Source of the DNA: Gammaproteobacteria bacterium
Lineage (GTDB): Bacteria; Pseudomonadota; Gammaproteobacteria; Pseudomonadales; Cellvibrionaceae
Length of the DNA: 64,000 nucleotides
Reading direction: 5' to 3'
Assembly (NCBI GenBank): GCA_004172865.1
Contig: SEBV01000020.1
Span: forward strand, 1-64,000
The notes under the pieces were generated by a model that was given only the letters and a program-made list of their open reading frames with translations, made no database searches and was not told where the DNA came from. Every line of letters begins with the position of its first letter. The stretch's first letter is position 1. Position numbers and translations under genes: made by a program. Shown one piece after another: positions 35,230 through 45,447 of the stretch.

Positions 35230-38200
35230 ATGATTCCTAAAATGATAAAGATAAAAAACGTTTTATTTTTGCTGGGCTCACTCAGCATAGCGTCATGCGG
35301 CCACGCCGCTTTAACCAACTACGGCGCGGGTAATATTAGCGATAGCGCTAATCCTGCGGGCTATAAATGCGCCGTCGATCACGGCAACTGGATTTTCAGT
35401 GCGGGCGTGGTTCAGCCCGGCGTTAGCAGCTGTAATCCTATAGGTACACCTACCCCGATTTATCCACAAAAAGTGGCTCCGGCAACCAGCAAACCTACTA
35501 TGACTCACCGTTGGTGGGGTTCGATTTCGTTTATGGGTGAGATGAAAGTCGGCGATAGCACAGGCGCAGCTTACATCACTCCCGATCCAATGACTGCACG
35601 GATCACTGATCGCGGCGCACGGATTCTTGGGATTCCCGGCGGCTTGCGCACCAGCGCAACCCAAACAACTTACTCAATTCCCGATCCTTTTAGCGAAGTC
35701 TTTGATGGCATCGCCGTCGGGAATACGGCTTACAGCAACCTCGAAGCTTATCTCAAAGATTACAGCGATGGCTCAGTAACCGTGCAGTGGAACAGCGGCA
35801 CTACGCCAGTAATGGAAGCCACCTTTGTTCACGGTTCACCTTATGCATATTTCACAGCCTTGCAGGGCAGCATCGTTATCCGCACTAAAGCGGCGGATAG
35901 CGGTGAAAAAGGAGTCTTTTACCAAAGCGGAAATAGCATAGGTGTATGGACGGAGGTAGCGGGCGACCGTAACAATTTCCTGATCACCGGTCACGATGCA
36001 ACTACCTTTAGCAATGTAAACAGCGCAGCGATTGGTATAACTAACGCCAGCAAACGCGTAACCATTACGTTACTACCCCAAGTTGCAGGCACACCTGACA
36101 GCGCAATGATTTCCGCTTTCGCCCAATACGCGACTCAACGTGTGGACAAAGTGAACATCAATTACGCGGTGGATAGAAACGCTAACAAAGTTACCGTAAG
36201 CCACCAATATCAATTCAACGGTGCTGCTGTAACCACTATGGTTGGCCTGCTGCCTTTGCATTGGAAAAACTCATCGCAAGCAGTAACCAGCTACAAAATC
36301 CGCAGCGCGCGCGGCGTTACCAAGTTCGCGGCCACTAACGGTTTTAGCTACACCATTCCTTACGTAGGCGTATTGCCAACCTTGCCAGCGGGCATTGGCG
36401 ATTACAATCTCACGCAACTAAAAGCTCTCGTTACCGAGTTTATCAACCAGGGTTCTGCTAACTGGAACACTGCAAACGACACTTACTGGGCCGGTAAAAA
36501 CTACGGCAAAGTGGCGGAGTTGGCGGCGATTGCACGCTCAATCGGTATGACAACCGAAGCTGACCAGTTGGTAAATTGGTTGAAAGGCGAGTTGCAGGAT
36601 TGGTTCCGCGCTAACACCAATGGCGGTTTGGACACGGTTAAATACTTTGCCTACGACAGCAACTGGAACACCTTGCTTGGCTTCGATGAATCCTTCGGCG
36701 CACAACAACAACTCAACGATCACCATTTCCATTACGGCTATTTTGTACGTGCAGCAGCAGAAATCTGCCGTGTGGACGCAAGCTGGTGTGGATCGGCTAA
36801 ATACGGCCCCATGGTGGAATTGCTGATTCGCGATTACGCCGCTGGTCGCGATGATGCCATGTTCCCCTACCTGCGTTACTTTGATCCGGCTTATGGATTC
36901 TCGTGGGCATCTGGCCACGAAAACTTCGTGTTGGGTAACAATAACGAATCAACTTCAGAAGCAGCCAACGCTTACGGCGCAATGGTGTTGTATGGCCAAA
37001 TCACCGGCAATACCTCTATCACCGAGCGCGGTATGTATTTGCACGCGTCTTCAACCGCCGCTTATTGGGAATACTGGAATAACTACGACCGCTACCGTGG
37101 TTTAGGCGGCGACTACGATAACTTCGATAGTGCCTATCCAAAAATGACCACCTCGATTATCTGGGGCAATGGCCATGTATTCGGAACCTGGTTCAGCGGC
37201 GCATACGCGCACATTCTCGGCATTCAAGGTCTGCCATTGAGCCCATTGGTGCTGCACATTGGTCAACACGCTGACTATCTGAATAACTACGTGACTTTGG
37301 GGATGACGGAATCCAGCAACGGCAAACCATCTGGTTTACCAGACGGCCAATGGCGCGATGTGTGGTGGAATATTTGGTCAATGAGCAACGGCCAAGCGGC
37401 GGTGAACGATATGCAAAGCTACGGTTTTAACTACACGCCGGAAGAGGGCGAAACCAAAGCTCACACCTATCAATGGATTTATACCTTGAAGCAATTGGGT
37501 GCATTGGCAACGGGAACTGGTGCGCTAACGGCGAACAGCCCCTCTGCAGTGGCCTTTGATAAAGCCGGTGTTAAAACTTATCTCGCCTACAACTTTGGTT
37601 GCACCGCGCAATACGTAAGTTTCTCGGACGGCATGAAGCTCGCGGTTCCAGCTAACAGTTTCCGTGTGAAGAAAACGGGCGATGCGGTAGATGCTAATCC
37701 CGGTACAACGACTTGCACCGGCACAAGCAGTTCGGCATCAAGCACCAGCGTTGCAAGTTCGGTTGCCAGTTCAGCATCGAGCAGCAAATCGAGTTCGGTG
37801 AGCAGCAGTTCATCATCAACCGCAGCGACCGGAAATGGTTACACGATTGTTAGCAGCACCAGCGTTCAGTTTTATGCAAACAATGCGTCCTGGGTGGATA
37901 TTCACTACACCATCAATGGGGGTGGGCAACAAAATATCCGCATGACTCACAACGCGGATAACACCAATACCTACACGGTAACGGGCATTCCAGCGGGCGC
38001 CTTAGTGAAATATTTCTTCACGATTGGCGCACTTTCAGGTTCAGTCACTGACACCGCGTGGGCGCAATTTACTTTCACTGGCACTTCAAGCGCAGTCAGC
38101 TCCAGCAAGAGTTCGGTGGCAAGTTCTGCTTCAAGTAAAAGCTCAGCTTCCAGCTCAAGCAAAAGCTCAGTCGCCAGCAGCGCCGCCAGTTCAACACCTG

Positions 38201-38451
38201 CTACTGGAAATGGTTACCAGGTATTGAGCACAACCAGCGTGAAATTTTACGCAAACGCAGCCCCTTGGGCGGATATTCACTACACCATCAACAATGGTGC
38301 ACAACAAAATATCCGCATGACTCACAACGCCGATAACACCAATACCTACACCGCAACCGGAATTCCCTCCGGTGCCCTGGTGAAGTATTTCTACACCATC
38401 GGACAAGCAGTAGGTGCAAGTGATACCGTGTGGGTGCAAGTAGTTTGGTAA
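35230..38451 (+). CDS. GH81 endo-beta-1,3-glucanase with two CBM56 modules
   Basis: A 1073-residue secreted enzyme that should cleave beta-1,3-glucans such as laminarin, curdlan or fungal wall glucan. The signal peptide ends in IASC or AHA, so either a lipoprotein or a freely secreted form is possible. The GH81 catalytic region (about 60-830) contains D497-H-H-F-H-Y-G-Y-F and the acidic motif NNNE573STSE577A. Two Ser-rich linkers (about 832-865 and 955-990) separate two CBM56 glucan-binding modules (about 868-950 and 993-1073), each with an NIRMTHNADNTNTYT core. Ser linkers are typical of Cellvibrio secreted enzymes. Confidence 0.95.
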   Translation: MIPKMIKIKNVLFLLGSLSIASCGHAALTNYGAGNISDSANPAGYKCAVDHGNWIFSAGVVQPGVSSCNPIGTPTPIYPQKVAPATSKPTMTHRWWGSISFMGEMKVGDSTGAAYITPDPMTARITDRGARILGIPGGLRTSATQTTYSIPDPFSEVFDGIAVGNTAYSNLEAYLKDYSDGSVTVQWNSGTTPVMEATFVHGSPYAYFTALQGSIVIRTKAADSGEKGVFYQSGNSIGVWTEVAGDRNNFLITGHDATTFSNVNSAAIGITNASKRVTITLLPQVAGTPDSAMISAFAQYATQRVDKVNINYAVDRNANKVTVSHQYQFNGAAVTTMVGLLPLHWKNSSQAVTSYKIRSARGVTKFAATNGFSYTIPYVGVLPTLPAGIGDYNLTQLKALVTEFINQGSANWNTANDTYWAGKNYGKVAELAAIARSIGMTTEADQLVNWLKGELQDWFRANTNGGLDTVKYFAYDSNWNTLLGFDESFGAQQQLNDHHFHYGYFVRAAAEICRVDASWCGSAKYGPMVELLIRDYAAGRDDAMFPYLRYFDPAYGFSWASGHENFVLGNNNESTSEAANAYGAMVLYGQITGNTSITERGMYLHASSTAAYWEYWNNYDRYRGLGGDYDNFDSAYPKMTTSIIWGNGHVFGTWFSGAYAHILGIQGLPLSPLVLHIGQHADYLNNYVTLGMTESSNGKPSGLPDGQWRDVWWNIWSMSNGQAAVNDMQSYGFNYTPEEGETKAHTYQWIYTLKQLGALATGTGALTANSPSAVAFDKAGVKTYLAYNFGCTAQYVSFSDGMKLAVPANSFRVKKTGDAVDANPGTTTCTGTSSSASSTSVASSVASSASSSKSSSVSSSSSSTAATGNGYTIVSSTSVQFYANNASWVDIHYTINGGGQQNIRMTHNADNTNTYTVTGIPAGALVKYFFTIGALSGSVTDTAWAQFTFTGTSSAVSSSKSSVASSASSKSSASSSSKSSVASSAASSTPATGNGYQVLSTTSVKFYANAAPWADIHYTINNGAQQNIRMTHNADNTNTYTATGIPSGALVKYFYTIGQAVGASDTVWVQVVW

Positions 38452-38476
38452 ATAAAATTCACTAAGGTTATAAACT

Positions 38477-38520
38477 AAAAAACCTCAACCGCTGCGAAGT
38501 GGTTGAGGTTTTTTGTTTTT
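38477..38520. terminator. Bidirectional terminator between GH81 and halogenase A
   Basis: Stem AAAACCTCAACC/GGTTGAGGTTTT with a 10-base loop and A/T runs on both sides. It serves both converging transcripts. Confidence 0.9.
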
Positions 38521-38564
38521 ATTAGTAGTGCATTTATGATTTCCCGTTCCACACCAGAGAGGTT

Positions 38565-40052
38565 TTATTTTTGCCTTAAATAAGCATTTATAAAATCTTG
38601 ATGGCTAGGCAATTTGGCAACCATTTCTGCTATAAGGTTTCGCTCTTTGGTCAAAAATTGGGTTAATTCTATGTCGCTCATTTCGTGTACTGCCGGGTGA
38701 TATTGCTCAGGTATTATCCCTTGTCCAATCATCACTTGAGTCCAGGAATCAACTCTAAAGAGCTCATCTGCGCCAACAAAAATTCTACCAGTTTCTCGAA
38801 ACAGATTAATTCGGTGAGCCAGTGAATCAGGAATGCTCATAGTGCGGCAATGACGCCAAAAGAGACTGTCAGTCCTTTTCGTGGCGCAGTAGTGAAGAAT
38901 AATAAAATCGCGCACATTTTCAATTTCTAAATTCGCTTGACGATTGTACTCATCAATCTCTACCTGGCGAATGCCGCCTAAAGGAAATAGTCGCATCAAT
39001 CGAATTAAGCCAGAACTGACTAAGTGAATGCTGGTTGACTCTAAGGGTTCAATAAAACCCGTTGCGAGCCCTAAAGCTACACAGTTTTTATTCCAACTTT
39101 TTAACCGACGACCTGATCGGTATTTAATAAGCCTAGGTTCCGTGAGCGTATTACCTTCAATGTTGCTGAGTAAGGTTTGCTGCGCGTTCTCATCACTTTG
39201 ATAGCGGCTGCAATATACCAAACCATTCCCCACTCGGTGTTGCAGGGGAATTCGCCATTGCCAACCGCTTTCGTGCGCAATAGCACGAGTGTAAGGTAGC
39301 GGTGGGGTAACCGATTCAGTTTGCACTGCGACGGCGCTATCAGTGGGTAGCCAATGAGACCAATCTTCAAAACCTGTATGCATGGCTTGTTCAATCAGTA
39401 ATCCTTTAAAGCCAGAGCAATCGATAAATAAATCGCCCTCAATCACTCGCCCATCTTTTAGTATTATTGCCTCAATAAAACCTGAGTCATGATTAAGTTT
39501 CACTTGTTCGATCATGCCTTCAATGCGTTTTACACCATAGCCTTCACTGAAACTACGCAGATACTTTGCGTAGGCAGTCGCATCCATATGATAGGCATAG
39601 TTGGTCCAGGGATTTTTAGAAATAGCAAACTTTCCGGCTTTTGCGGCTTGTAATTCCAAACAATAATCACCGAAAGGTACGTCAATGCCGAGCCCAAGCC
39701 CGCGCAGCCAAAAATGCTGAAATTCACCTGCCCAAAATTCGCGCCCGGTTTTTCCGAAGGAGTGAATGTAGTTTTTGCCACGAGTTTCCCAGTTTTCAAA
39801 ACTTATTCCTAATTTAAATGTGCCGTTTGTTGCGCGTAGAAATTCTGGTTCATTGATACCCAGCAAATGATGGAAACTGAGGAGGGTGGGAATAGTCGCC
39901 TCGCCCACGCCTACAGTACCTATCGCATCTGATTCAATTAACGTAATGTCAATGTGTTTGCCTAATACTTTAGAAAGTGCGGCAGCGGCCATCCATCCAG
40001 CGGTTCCGCCGCCGGCAATGACAACACGTTTTACAGAGTTTTTATGCAACAT
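38565..40052 (-). CDS. Flavin-dependent tryptophan halogenase family protein (A)
   Basis: A 495-residue FADH2-dependent halogenase of the PrnA/RebH family. It has the FAD motif GGGTAGW (14-20), GVGEATIP (48-55) and K80 in the FKLGISFENW segment, equivalent to catalytic Lys79 of RebH. The halogenase signature WQWRIP (264-269) and the EPLEST motif (335-340) follow. All expected catalytic motifs are intact. It is the last gene of a sapC-cupin-halogenase operon behind receptor 1 and is most like halogenase C. No flavin reductase gene is nearby. In this receptor-linked clade the natural substrate is generally unknown; free tryptophan is not certain. Confidence 0.92.
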   Translation of the reverse strand: MLHKNSVKRVVIAGGGTAGWMAAAALSKVLGKHIDITLIESDAIGTVGVGEATIPTLLSFHHLLGINEPEFLRATNGTFKLGISFENWETRGKNYIHSFGKTGREFWAGEFQHFWLRGLGLGIDVPFGDYCLELQAAKAGKFAISKNPWTNYAYHMDATAYAKYLRSFSEGYGVKRIEGMIEQVKLNHDSGFIEAIILKDGRVIEGDLFIDCSGFKGLLIEQAMHTGFEDWSHWLPTDSAVAVQTESVTPPLPYTRAIAHESGWQWRIPLQHRVGNGLVYCSRYQSDENAQQTLLSNIEGNTLTEPRLIKYRSGRRLKSWNKNCVALGLATGFIEPLESTSIHLVSSGLIRLMRLFPLGGIRQVEIDEYNRQANLEIENVRDFIILHYCATKRTDSLFWRHCRTMSIPDSLAHRINLFRETGRIFVGADELFRVDSWTQVMIGQGIIPEQYHPAVHEMSDIELTQFLTKERNLIAEMVAKLPSHQDFINAYLRQK

Positions 40053-40103
40053 AATGCCCTTCTAAGGTGCTATTGGCATAGCGTTAATGGTGAGCGTGAA
40101 ATG

Positions 40104-41105
40104 CTATTTGTTGAGTTGGTTAATTAACCAAGCTCTTAATTGCCGGGAGCTTATATCGTCAATTGGCCCTAAAAAGCCTTGCGCATGTTCAGGAATGTTT
40201 TCTATAGATTGCTTTGCGTTACCAAAAACATAATGATCAAAAATATGTTTCCATGCGTCTTTTTCTTTATCAGGTAAGTCCCGGATGCTCAGCAATGCAT
40301 GTTTTAACACGGCCACGGCTTGTCCGCGATAATCTGGTACTGAGCGCCACCAATAATTAATTAGCACGTTAAAATTAGCGAGTGATTCAACTTGATGCCA
40401 CCACATACTTGGTAAGAATAATGCGTCGCCCGCCTCCAGTTCAGCCACCATTCCGTGCTCAAGCGCTTGCCGAAAACGTGGAAATTTTTCAAAGTCCGGG
40501 TTTTTAAAGTCCACCAAACTGATTACTTGTCCGGCGGGAGTAAGATCTAGCGGGCCAGGGTATAGATTTGCTATTTGATGGGGTGGAAATAATGTGAAGC
40601 GTCTTTTCCCTACAGCGACGCAGGCTATATTATCGGGGGCATCGTAATGGGAGGGAATTCGTGTTTTATTGCTAATCCAAATACTTACTAAGGGATTGTC
40701 GTGAGGTATTGCTAAATCATTGGCAGCTCGTAAACCGGGAAGACAAATGTCTAAGGTAGTAGAGCCAACGTAAATAGTTGGCGGATTTAGATCTTCACTA
40801 TGAGCGGTAATTTTGTCTAGTACAGCATCCAATTTTAAAAAATGATTTTCAAAATTCATTGCCGACATATCTTCGTTATAAAATAATTTCCCCGCAATTT
40901 CTGGCGCGCCAAAATAGGCACCTATAGTCCTATCCTTGTAAAAACTTTTAAGATATTGATTCGCTTCTGCTGCAGACGATAAGCCAGCTTTTACGAGCGG
41001 CCATGAGCGAAGTAGGCCTCTGAATATGACCGGCTCATTGGCTGCCAGCACTTCGCTAGGAAGAGCATCTGGATGACAATTAAAAACTTCTTTTACTTCC
41101 AGCAT
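40104..41105 (-). CDS. Cupin-like (cupin_8/JmjC) oxygenase-type protein
   Basis: A 333-residue protein from the ATG at 41105, which follows GAAGAGAG; an upstream TTG would add 17 residues without a ribosome site. It has the JmjC-like fold of Fe(II)/2-oxoglutarate hydroxylases. H153-Y-D155 and a distal H237 (MWWHQVES) are the expected metal ligands, with GKRRFTLFPP between them. Such enzymes hydroxylate proteins or small molecules. Spacing is about 51 bases to each neighbour, so it belongs to the sapC-cupin-halogenase operon. The substrate is unknown. Confidence 0.88.
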   Translation of the reverse strand: MLEVKEVFNCHPDALPSEVLAANEPVIFRGLLRSWPLVKAGLSSAAEANQYLKSFYKDRTIGAYFGAPEIAGKLFYNEDMSAMNFENHFLKLDAVLDKITAHSEDLNPPTIYVGSTTLDICLPGLRAANDLAIPHDNPLVSIWISNKTRIPSHYDAPDNIACVAVGKRRFTLFPPHQIANLYPGPLDLTPAGQVISLVDFKNPDFEKFPRFRQALEHGMVAELEAGDALFLPSMWWHQVESLANFNVLINYWWRSVPDYRGQAVAVLKHALLSIRDLPDKEKDAWKHIFDHYVFGNAKQSIENIPEHAQGFLGPIDDISSRQLRAWLINQLNK

Positions 41106-41156
41106 TTTCGCTCTCTTCAATATAAAGCGGAATAACTTGCGTGATTTTGGATCCAA

Positions 41157-41888
41157 TTAGCCTTTATTAAGGCTGCTATTTTTACGTTCGATCAGCGTTT
41201 TAATATTATTAGTGGATGCCAACACCATGTAGGCATAATGCAATAAGCCCGCTTTGTGTAGCTGTCCCACCACTGCATCATCCAGGCTGAATAATTTTTC
41301 TTGATTGATAGTGTAATAGACGTTTGATTTATATTCGCTGCCATTATTGAATGTAATATTTAATGCAAACGATTCAATTAAATCGAGTGATGAAAATGTT
41401 TTAAACATAGCTTGACTCACCGCAATCCCTTCGTGAATCAACATGAGTATTTTGCCAATGCGATCAATGTAGGCGCTATTACCGCCATATTGCTGAAATA
41501 CTGCTTCTCCCATATCGGTTTTACTAATTCGCGGGCTATTCATGTCGATATGAATCATCGGAGTTGGAGCTTGTTCAGGGTCCGACGACGATTGGAAACC
41601 AATTAAAAAAGGTTCGCGTTCTATCACGGCAGGAATGTAGTTTGCTGTCCAGCCTGAGTCATTTAAAAATAAATTTTCATTGTCTTGAAAACCAAAAAGC
41701 GCGATGGCTTGAAACTCATTAGTTAAAGAATCTTTTTGAAAAAAAATAGGATACTCACGTTGCACCGCCGTAAACTCTTCAGGAAAAATTAATGACCCTG
41801 CTACATCATCACCATAAAGTGCAGAGCGTTGTGTAATGATTTTTAAATCTTTATGGACAATATTATTGAGCAATGCATGTGGTGGCAT
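41157..41888 (-). CDS. SapC family protein (1)
   Basis: A 243-residue protein matching the SapC family (PF07277): VAGSLIFPEEFTAVQREYPIFF (about 30-51), ALFGFQDNENLFLNDSGW (about 62-79) and a C-terminal VVGQLHKAGLLHYAYMVLAS. Despite the name, taken from an S-layer locus in Campylobacter, no transport role is visible: there is no signal peptide or membrane segment. The ATG follows AGGAAA. It is the first gene after receptor 1, separated by a terminator, and a homologue occupies the same place behind receptor 2. Confidence 0.88.
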   Translation of the reverse strand: MPPHALLNNIVHKDLKIITQRSALYGDDVAGSLIFPEEFTAVQREYPIFFQKDSLTNEFQAIALFGFQDNENLFLNDSGWTANYIPAVIEREPFLIGFQSSSDPEQAPTPMIHIDMNSPRISKTDMGEAVFQQYGGNSAYIDRIGKILMLIHEGIAVSQAMFKTFSSLDLIESFALNITFNNGSEYKSNVYYTINQEKLFSLDDAVVGQLHKAGLLHYAYMVLASTNNIKTLIERKNSSLNKG

Positions 41889-42073
41889 TTTATTTCCTAG
41901 TGAGATGCGAAATTGAAACCTTAATGTAAACCCTTTTAATATCGGGGGAATAATATCAAAATTTTTGTCATATTATTAAGCGTAGTTTAAAACCTATGCC
42001 ATGAGCACATGGATGTAGCAGAGGAATATGTTTTAAGTCATTGATATGTAGGCACACGGCTACAGCTGAAAAT

Positions 42074-42103
42074 AAAAAGCCGCTGTAAACAGCGGCTTTT
42101 TAT
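42074..42103. terminator. Terminator between receptor 1 and sapC1
   Basis: Stem AAAAGCCGCTGT/ACAGCGGCTTTT with A and T runs on either side, about 30 bases after the receptor 1 stop on the minus strand. It should reduce read-through from the receptor into the sapC-cupin-halogenase genes. Confidence 0.9.
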
Positions 42104-42131
42104 TACAATAGCACTACAACATTCTGCATAA

Positions 42132-45100
42132 TTAGAATGTGTAACGTACTCCAAGGCTATAACGTGCAGACAAGTCTTCGTAGCTGTTTATCTGAGTTTC
42201 TGAACGACCATAGTTCAACGAGTTTTCACCAAGGATATTCAAACCTTCCAAGGTGAAAGTTACATTGTCGTTAAGCTCATAACCGAACGAAAGATCCACA
42301 GTGCCAAAGGCTTTGGTATACGATGGTTCGTTATTGCCAGCTTGGTTAGCACTGTTCAAAAACGCATCGCGCCAGTTGTAGGCAACACGAGCTTGGAAAC
42401 CATTTTTCTCGTAAATACCAACTATGTTTGCAGAGTTACTTACACCAATTAGCGCGAACTGAGTTGCCACTGAATTCAGAGTATTGTCAAATTCTGCATC
42501 AGAATTTACAGCAGTGTAGTTGGCTTGGAAACCAAAACCACTTTCACCGAAGAAGTGCTGAATACCAAACTCTGCACCATGAACAGTTGCATCTTTGTTG
42601 TTGGTTGGTTGAGTAGTTGCCCATTGCATCAAAGGATCATTTGCATCAGCATAAATCTTATCAGTGCCTGGCGCAGGAGCGGCTACGCCCATATTCTTAA
42701 GAATTTGAGTCCATAATGCGGCTTCATCATTCTTCAAGTTATCAGGCAACGCAGCTTGTGCAGCTAGGAAACGTGGACCGCTTCTAACATCTCTCAAGCC
42801 ATATTGGTTAGTGCTGATAACTTCAGTACCAATAAAGTCAGATACTTTCTTGTTAAACAAGCCAATAGATACATAGCTGTGATCATCGTAATACCACTCA
42901 ACCGAGACATCTACGTTTTGTGACGTCATTGGCTTCAAAGCGGGGTTGCCTTGAGATGCAGTTTTACTATAAACACTACTGAGGCTGGAAAGTGGGCTTA
43001 GGTTCTGGTAAGACGCACGGCCTATCGTTTCGCTATAAGATAAACGAACTTTCAGGTCATCTGTTGGACTTACATCCAAGTCTAAATTTGGCAACAGGTT
43101 GTGATAACTAGCATTTACTACAACAGGTACAGTTCCCAAGCTTGAAGATAATGTAGTCCAGTCGTTATCAGAATCCCATTGCAAGGCAACAGGTGGCTTA
43201 ACGCTACCAGTTGATGTCACATCGGTTTTTTCATAACGAACACCTAACAACGCATGAGCAGGCATACCCGCAACATCAAACTCACCTTTGAATTGACCGT
43301 AAATTGAAGATACGTCTTCTTCTACTAAGCGATTGGTGCCGATGATACCGTTAAATCCAAATTTGCCGTTAGGGAAGCTATTGAAGTTATCTGGGTTAAC
43401 TTGAGTTGCTTTACCTGCCGAATCGACCCAAATAGTTTTTGTTGGATCTGATGGAAAGGCTGGATCTTGAACTTTTCTGGCCGTTAAGGCTTGTGCGTTC
43501 ATGTATTCCATTTTTTTGGCAATTTGTGAAAGATCTGAAGTCAATCCCGCGTGCAAGAAATTCGCATCATTCGCAGTGCTGGAAGCATCTGGGAATGAAT
43601 CGCCAAAGTCACGTGCGGTGAAATAACCAGCAAAATCTGCACCGAATGCGGCTGGATTTATACCGCCCCAGTTGCCCATAGTGATGCGATTGCCGCCATC
43701 ACCAGCAATGGACAAGTTAGAGTTTTTACGATCAGCGATACCAAAATCAATAACAGTTTCCTTAAAGAAACCAAGGTCGCCTAGGGCATAAGAACCTTTC
43801 AACTGCAGTTCTTCGATTTCAGTTCTTTGACGGCCCATGCTAATGGTACCCATCGCGCCGCTCACATCACCGCCGTCAAGGACGCCATTGTTGTTGCCTC
43901 TGAGCGAGTCATCGATTGTGATACCCATAACAGGAACATCTTTGCGGAAATCTGCATATTCTGAAGTTACAACGTTAGCGTTCAAGCCTGCTTGCGCATC
44001 ATTAGTCAAGCTTTCAGCACTTGATTTGTGATAGTCCAATGTAAGCTTAAGTGCATCGGTTGCTTCCCACGCGAAGTTAACGCCGAAAGAGTTGTTAGCA
44101 GTTTTGGTATCAAATGCTTCATTTGCAAAAGAAACGTCTTTACCATCAGCAGCAGTATAAGTTTCTTTGTAAATTAATGGTGATTTAACAACACCATCAT
44201 CAAAGGTGATGTCAGAGATTTTGTTAATGTTGTACCAAGTAGATTGCTGGGCACGTGACGACGTAATTTTATTCTCAGAATAAGTGTAATCAATAGTACC
44301 TGTTAATGAGTCAATTGGCTTGAACTGCAAGGTCAATTGAGCATTGTCACGTGTACGGGTAATGTCTTCTAACTGATAGCGTAAATCAGTTGGTAAGTTA
44401 TACAACTGACCTGCTGCTGGTGCGTTGTGTACTGTCGCCGTGGACGGGAGTACGCCATCGCTTGTGCCAGCAGTTGCTGCCCCAGCAGTTCTCAATTGCC
44501 AGTTGTTAATAAATACGTTTGAGCGAGAGCTGTCGCGTACTTGGTGCGCTGCGTTCAATGCAACACCAAAGTTTGCATCTTCATTTACCCAGCTGTACAA
44601 ACCTGAAACTTCAGGCGTGTATTTATCGCCAGAGCCATAACGCACAGATTCATCTTGAACGGCTTTAGCACCAAAAGTTGCCTTGTTACCAGCTTCTAAT
44701 GGACGAAGGGTTTTGATGTTAATGCTTGCGCCTAAACCGCCAGCAGCAACGTCTGCTTTACCTGTTTTGTATACATCTACACCGCTGATGGATTCAGACG
44801 CAAGGTTAGAAAAGTCATACGCGCGTGATGCATTATCGCCAGTATTGCCTTGGCTTACAGCAGGCATAACACGGCCGTTCAGGGTAATCATGTTTAAGCT
44901 AGGATCGATACCGCGAACGGTTACTTGTGAGCCTTCACCATTATTACGGCTAATGGAAACACCAGTAATACGTTGTAGCGATTCAGCCAAATTACTATCT
45001 GGCATTTTACCGATGTCTTCGGCATTGATTGCGTCAACCACACCCACTGAATCGCGTTTGATATCCATAGCAGCAGTCAAAGACGCTTTGATACCGGTAA

Positions 45101-45212
45101 CTACGATTTCTTCTGCACTATCTTGAGCAAATGTATGACCGCTTAGGCCTAGAGTGGACGACGCTATAAGTGTCGCAAGAATTTTCTTCTTAAAGCTAAC
45201 TGTTTTGTACAT
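42132..45212 (-). CDS. TonB-dependent receptor 1 (Xanthomonas/Caulobacter type)
   Basis: A 1026-residue outer-membrane receptor. A signal peptide (to about 29, TFAQ) is followed by a TonB-box-like EEIVVTG (about 34-40) and a plug domain (about 40-170: INAEDIGKMPDSNLAESLQRITGVSISR, VTVRGIDPSLNMITLNGR). A 22-strand barrel ends GVRYTF. The plug signature and size match the TIGR01782 'TonB-Xanth-Caul' group, often used for oligosaccharide uptake. AAAGGAG lies before the ATG. It is divergent from receptor 2 and likely powered by the TonB/ExbBD system at 14.5 kb. The substrate is inferred to be a beta-glucan fragment from its neighbours only. Confidence 0.95.
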   Translation of the reverse strand: MYKTVSFKKKILATLIASSTLGLSGHTFAQDSAEEIVVTGIKASLTAAMDIKRDSVGVVDAINAEDIGKMPDSNLAESLQRITGVSISRNNGEGSQVTVRGIDPSLNMITLNGRVMPAVSQGNTGDNASRAYDFSNLASESISGVDVYKTGKADVAAGGLGASINIKTLRPLEAGNKATFGAKAVQDESVRYGSGDKYTPEVSGLYSWVNEDANFGVALNAAHQVRDSSRSNVFINNWQLRTAGAATAGTSDGVLPSTATVHNAPAAGQLYNLPTDLRYQLEDITRTRDNAQLTLQFKPIDSLTGTIDYTYSENKITSSRAQQSTWYNINKISDITFDDGVVKSPLIYKETYTAADGKDVSFANEAFDTKTANNSFGVNFAWEATDALKLTLDYHKSSAESLTNDAQAGLNANVVTSEYADFRKDVPVMGITIDDSLRGNNNGVLDGGDVSGAMGTISMGRQRTEIEELQLKGSYALGDLGFFKETVIDFGIADRKNSNLSIAGDGGNRITMGNWGGINPAAFGADFAGYFTARDFGDSFPDASSTANDANFLHAGLTSDLSQIAKKMEYMNAQALTARKVQDPAFPSDPTKTIWVDSAGKATQVNPDNFNSFPNGKFGFNGIIGTNRLVEEDVSSIYGQFKGEFDVAGMPAHALLGVRYEKTDVTSTGSVKPPVALQWDSDNDWTTLSSSLGTVPVVVNASYHNLLPNLDLDVSPTDDLKVRLSYSETIGRASYQNLSPLSSLSSVYSKTASQGNPALKPMTSQNVDVSVEWYYDDHSYVSIGLFNKKVSDFIGTEVISTNQYGLRDVRSGPRFLAAQAALPDNLKNDEAALWTQILKNMGVAAPAPGTDKIYADANDPLMQWATTQPTNNKDATVHGAEFGIQHFFGESGFGFQANYTAVNSDAEFDNTLNSVATQFALIGVSNSANIVGIYEKNGFQARVAYNWRDAFLNSANQAGNNEPSYTKAFGTVDLSFGYELNDNVTFTLEGLNILGENSLNYGRSETQINSYEDLSARYSLGVRYTF

Positions 45213-45254
45213 GGAGTTCTCCTTTAAATCATTATGAAGTTATATTTCCGGTAC

Positions 45255-45284
45255 AACAAAAAGCACCGCTTGAAAGCGATGCTT
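45255..45284 (-). terminator. Terminator-like attenuator in the receptor 1 leader
   Basis: Read on the minus strand, the stem AAGCATCGCT/AGCGGTGCTT (one U-G pair, loop TTCA) is followed by TTTGTTGT, giving a Rho-independent terminator about 45 bases before the receptor 1 start codon. A second hairpin (CGCTCCA/TGGAGCG, 45287-45307) precedes it and could compete with it. Confidence 0.55.
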
Positions 45285-45447
45285 CCCGCTCCATTGGAAG
45301 TGGAGCGATTTTTAAAGGTCGACAAGGAATTATCAACCGGTAAAAATTCTTAATTAGTAATTTGAATTACCGAGAATAAGCAATTTATTTTTTAAAGCAC
45401 TTAACCGAACACAATGCCATTAATTTAAATCTATGACTTAAAGAAAC

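Noticed and set aside
37720-38215. Short tandem repeats that could suggest a CRISPR array or satellite
   Set aside because: They are AGC/TCA-type serine codons in linkers of the GH81 enzyme and keep the reading frame.
41105-41156. A longer N-terminus for the cupin-like protein
   Set aside because: The TTG start has no ribosome site, while the ATG at 41105 has GAAGAGAG ahead of it and begins the normal domain.
44683-45126. A 147-codon plus-strand frame inside receptor 1
   Set aside because: It is antisense to the conserved plug domain; a like-placed shadow occurs opposite receptor 2, so it follows from the receptor codons.
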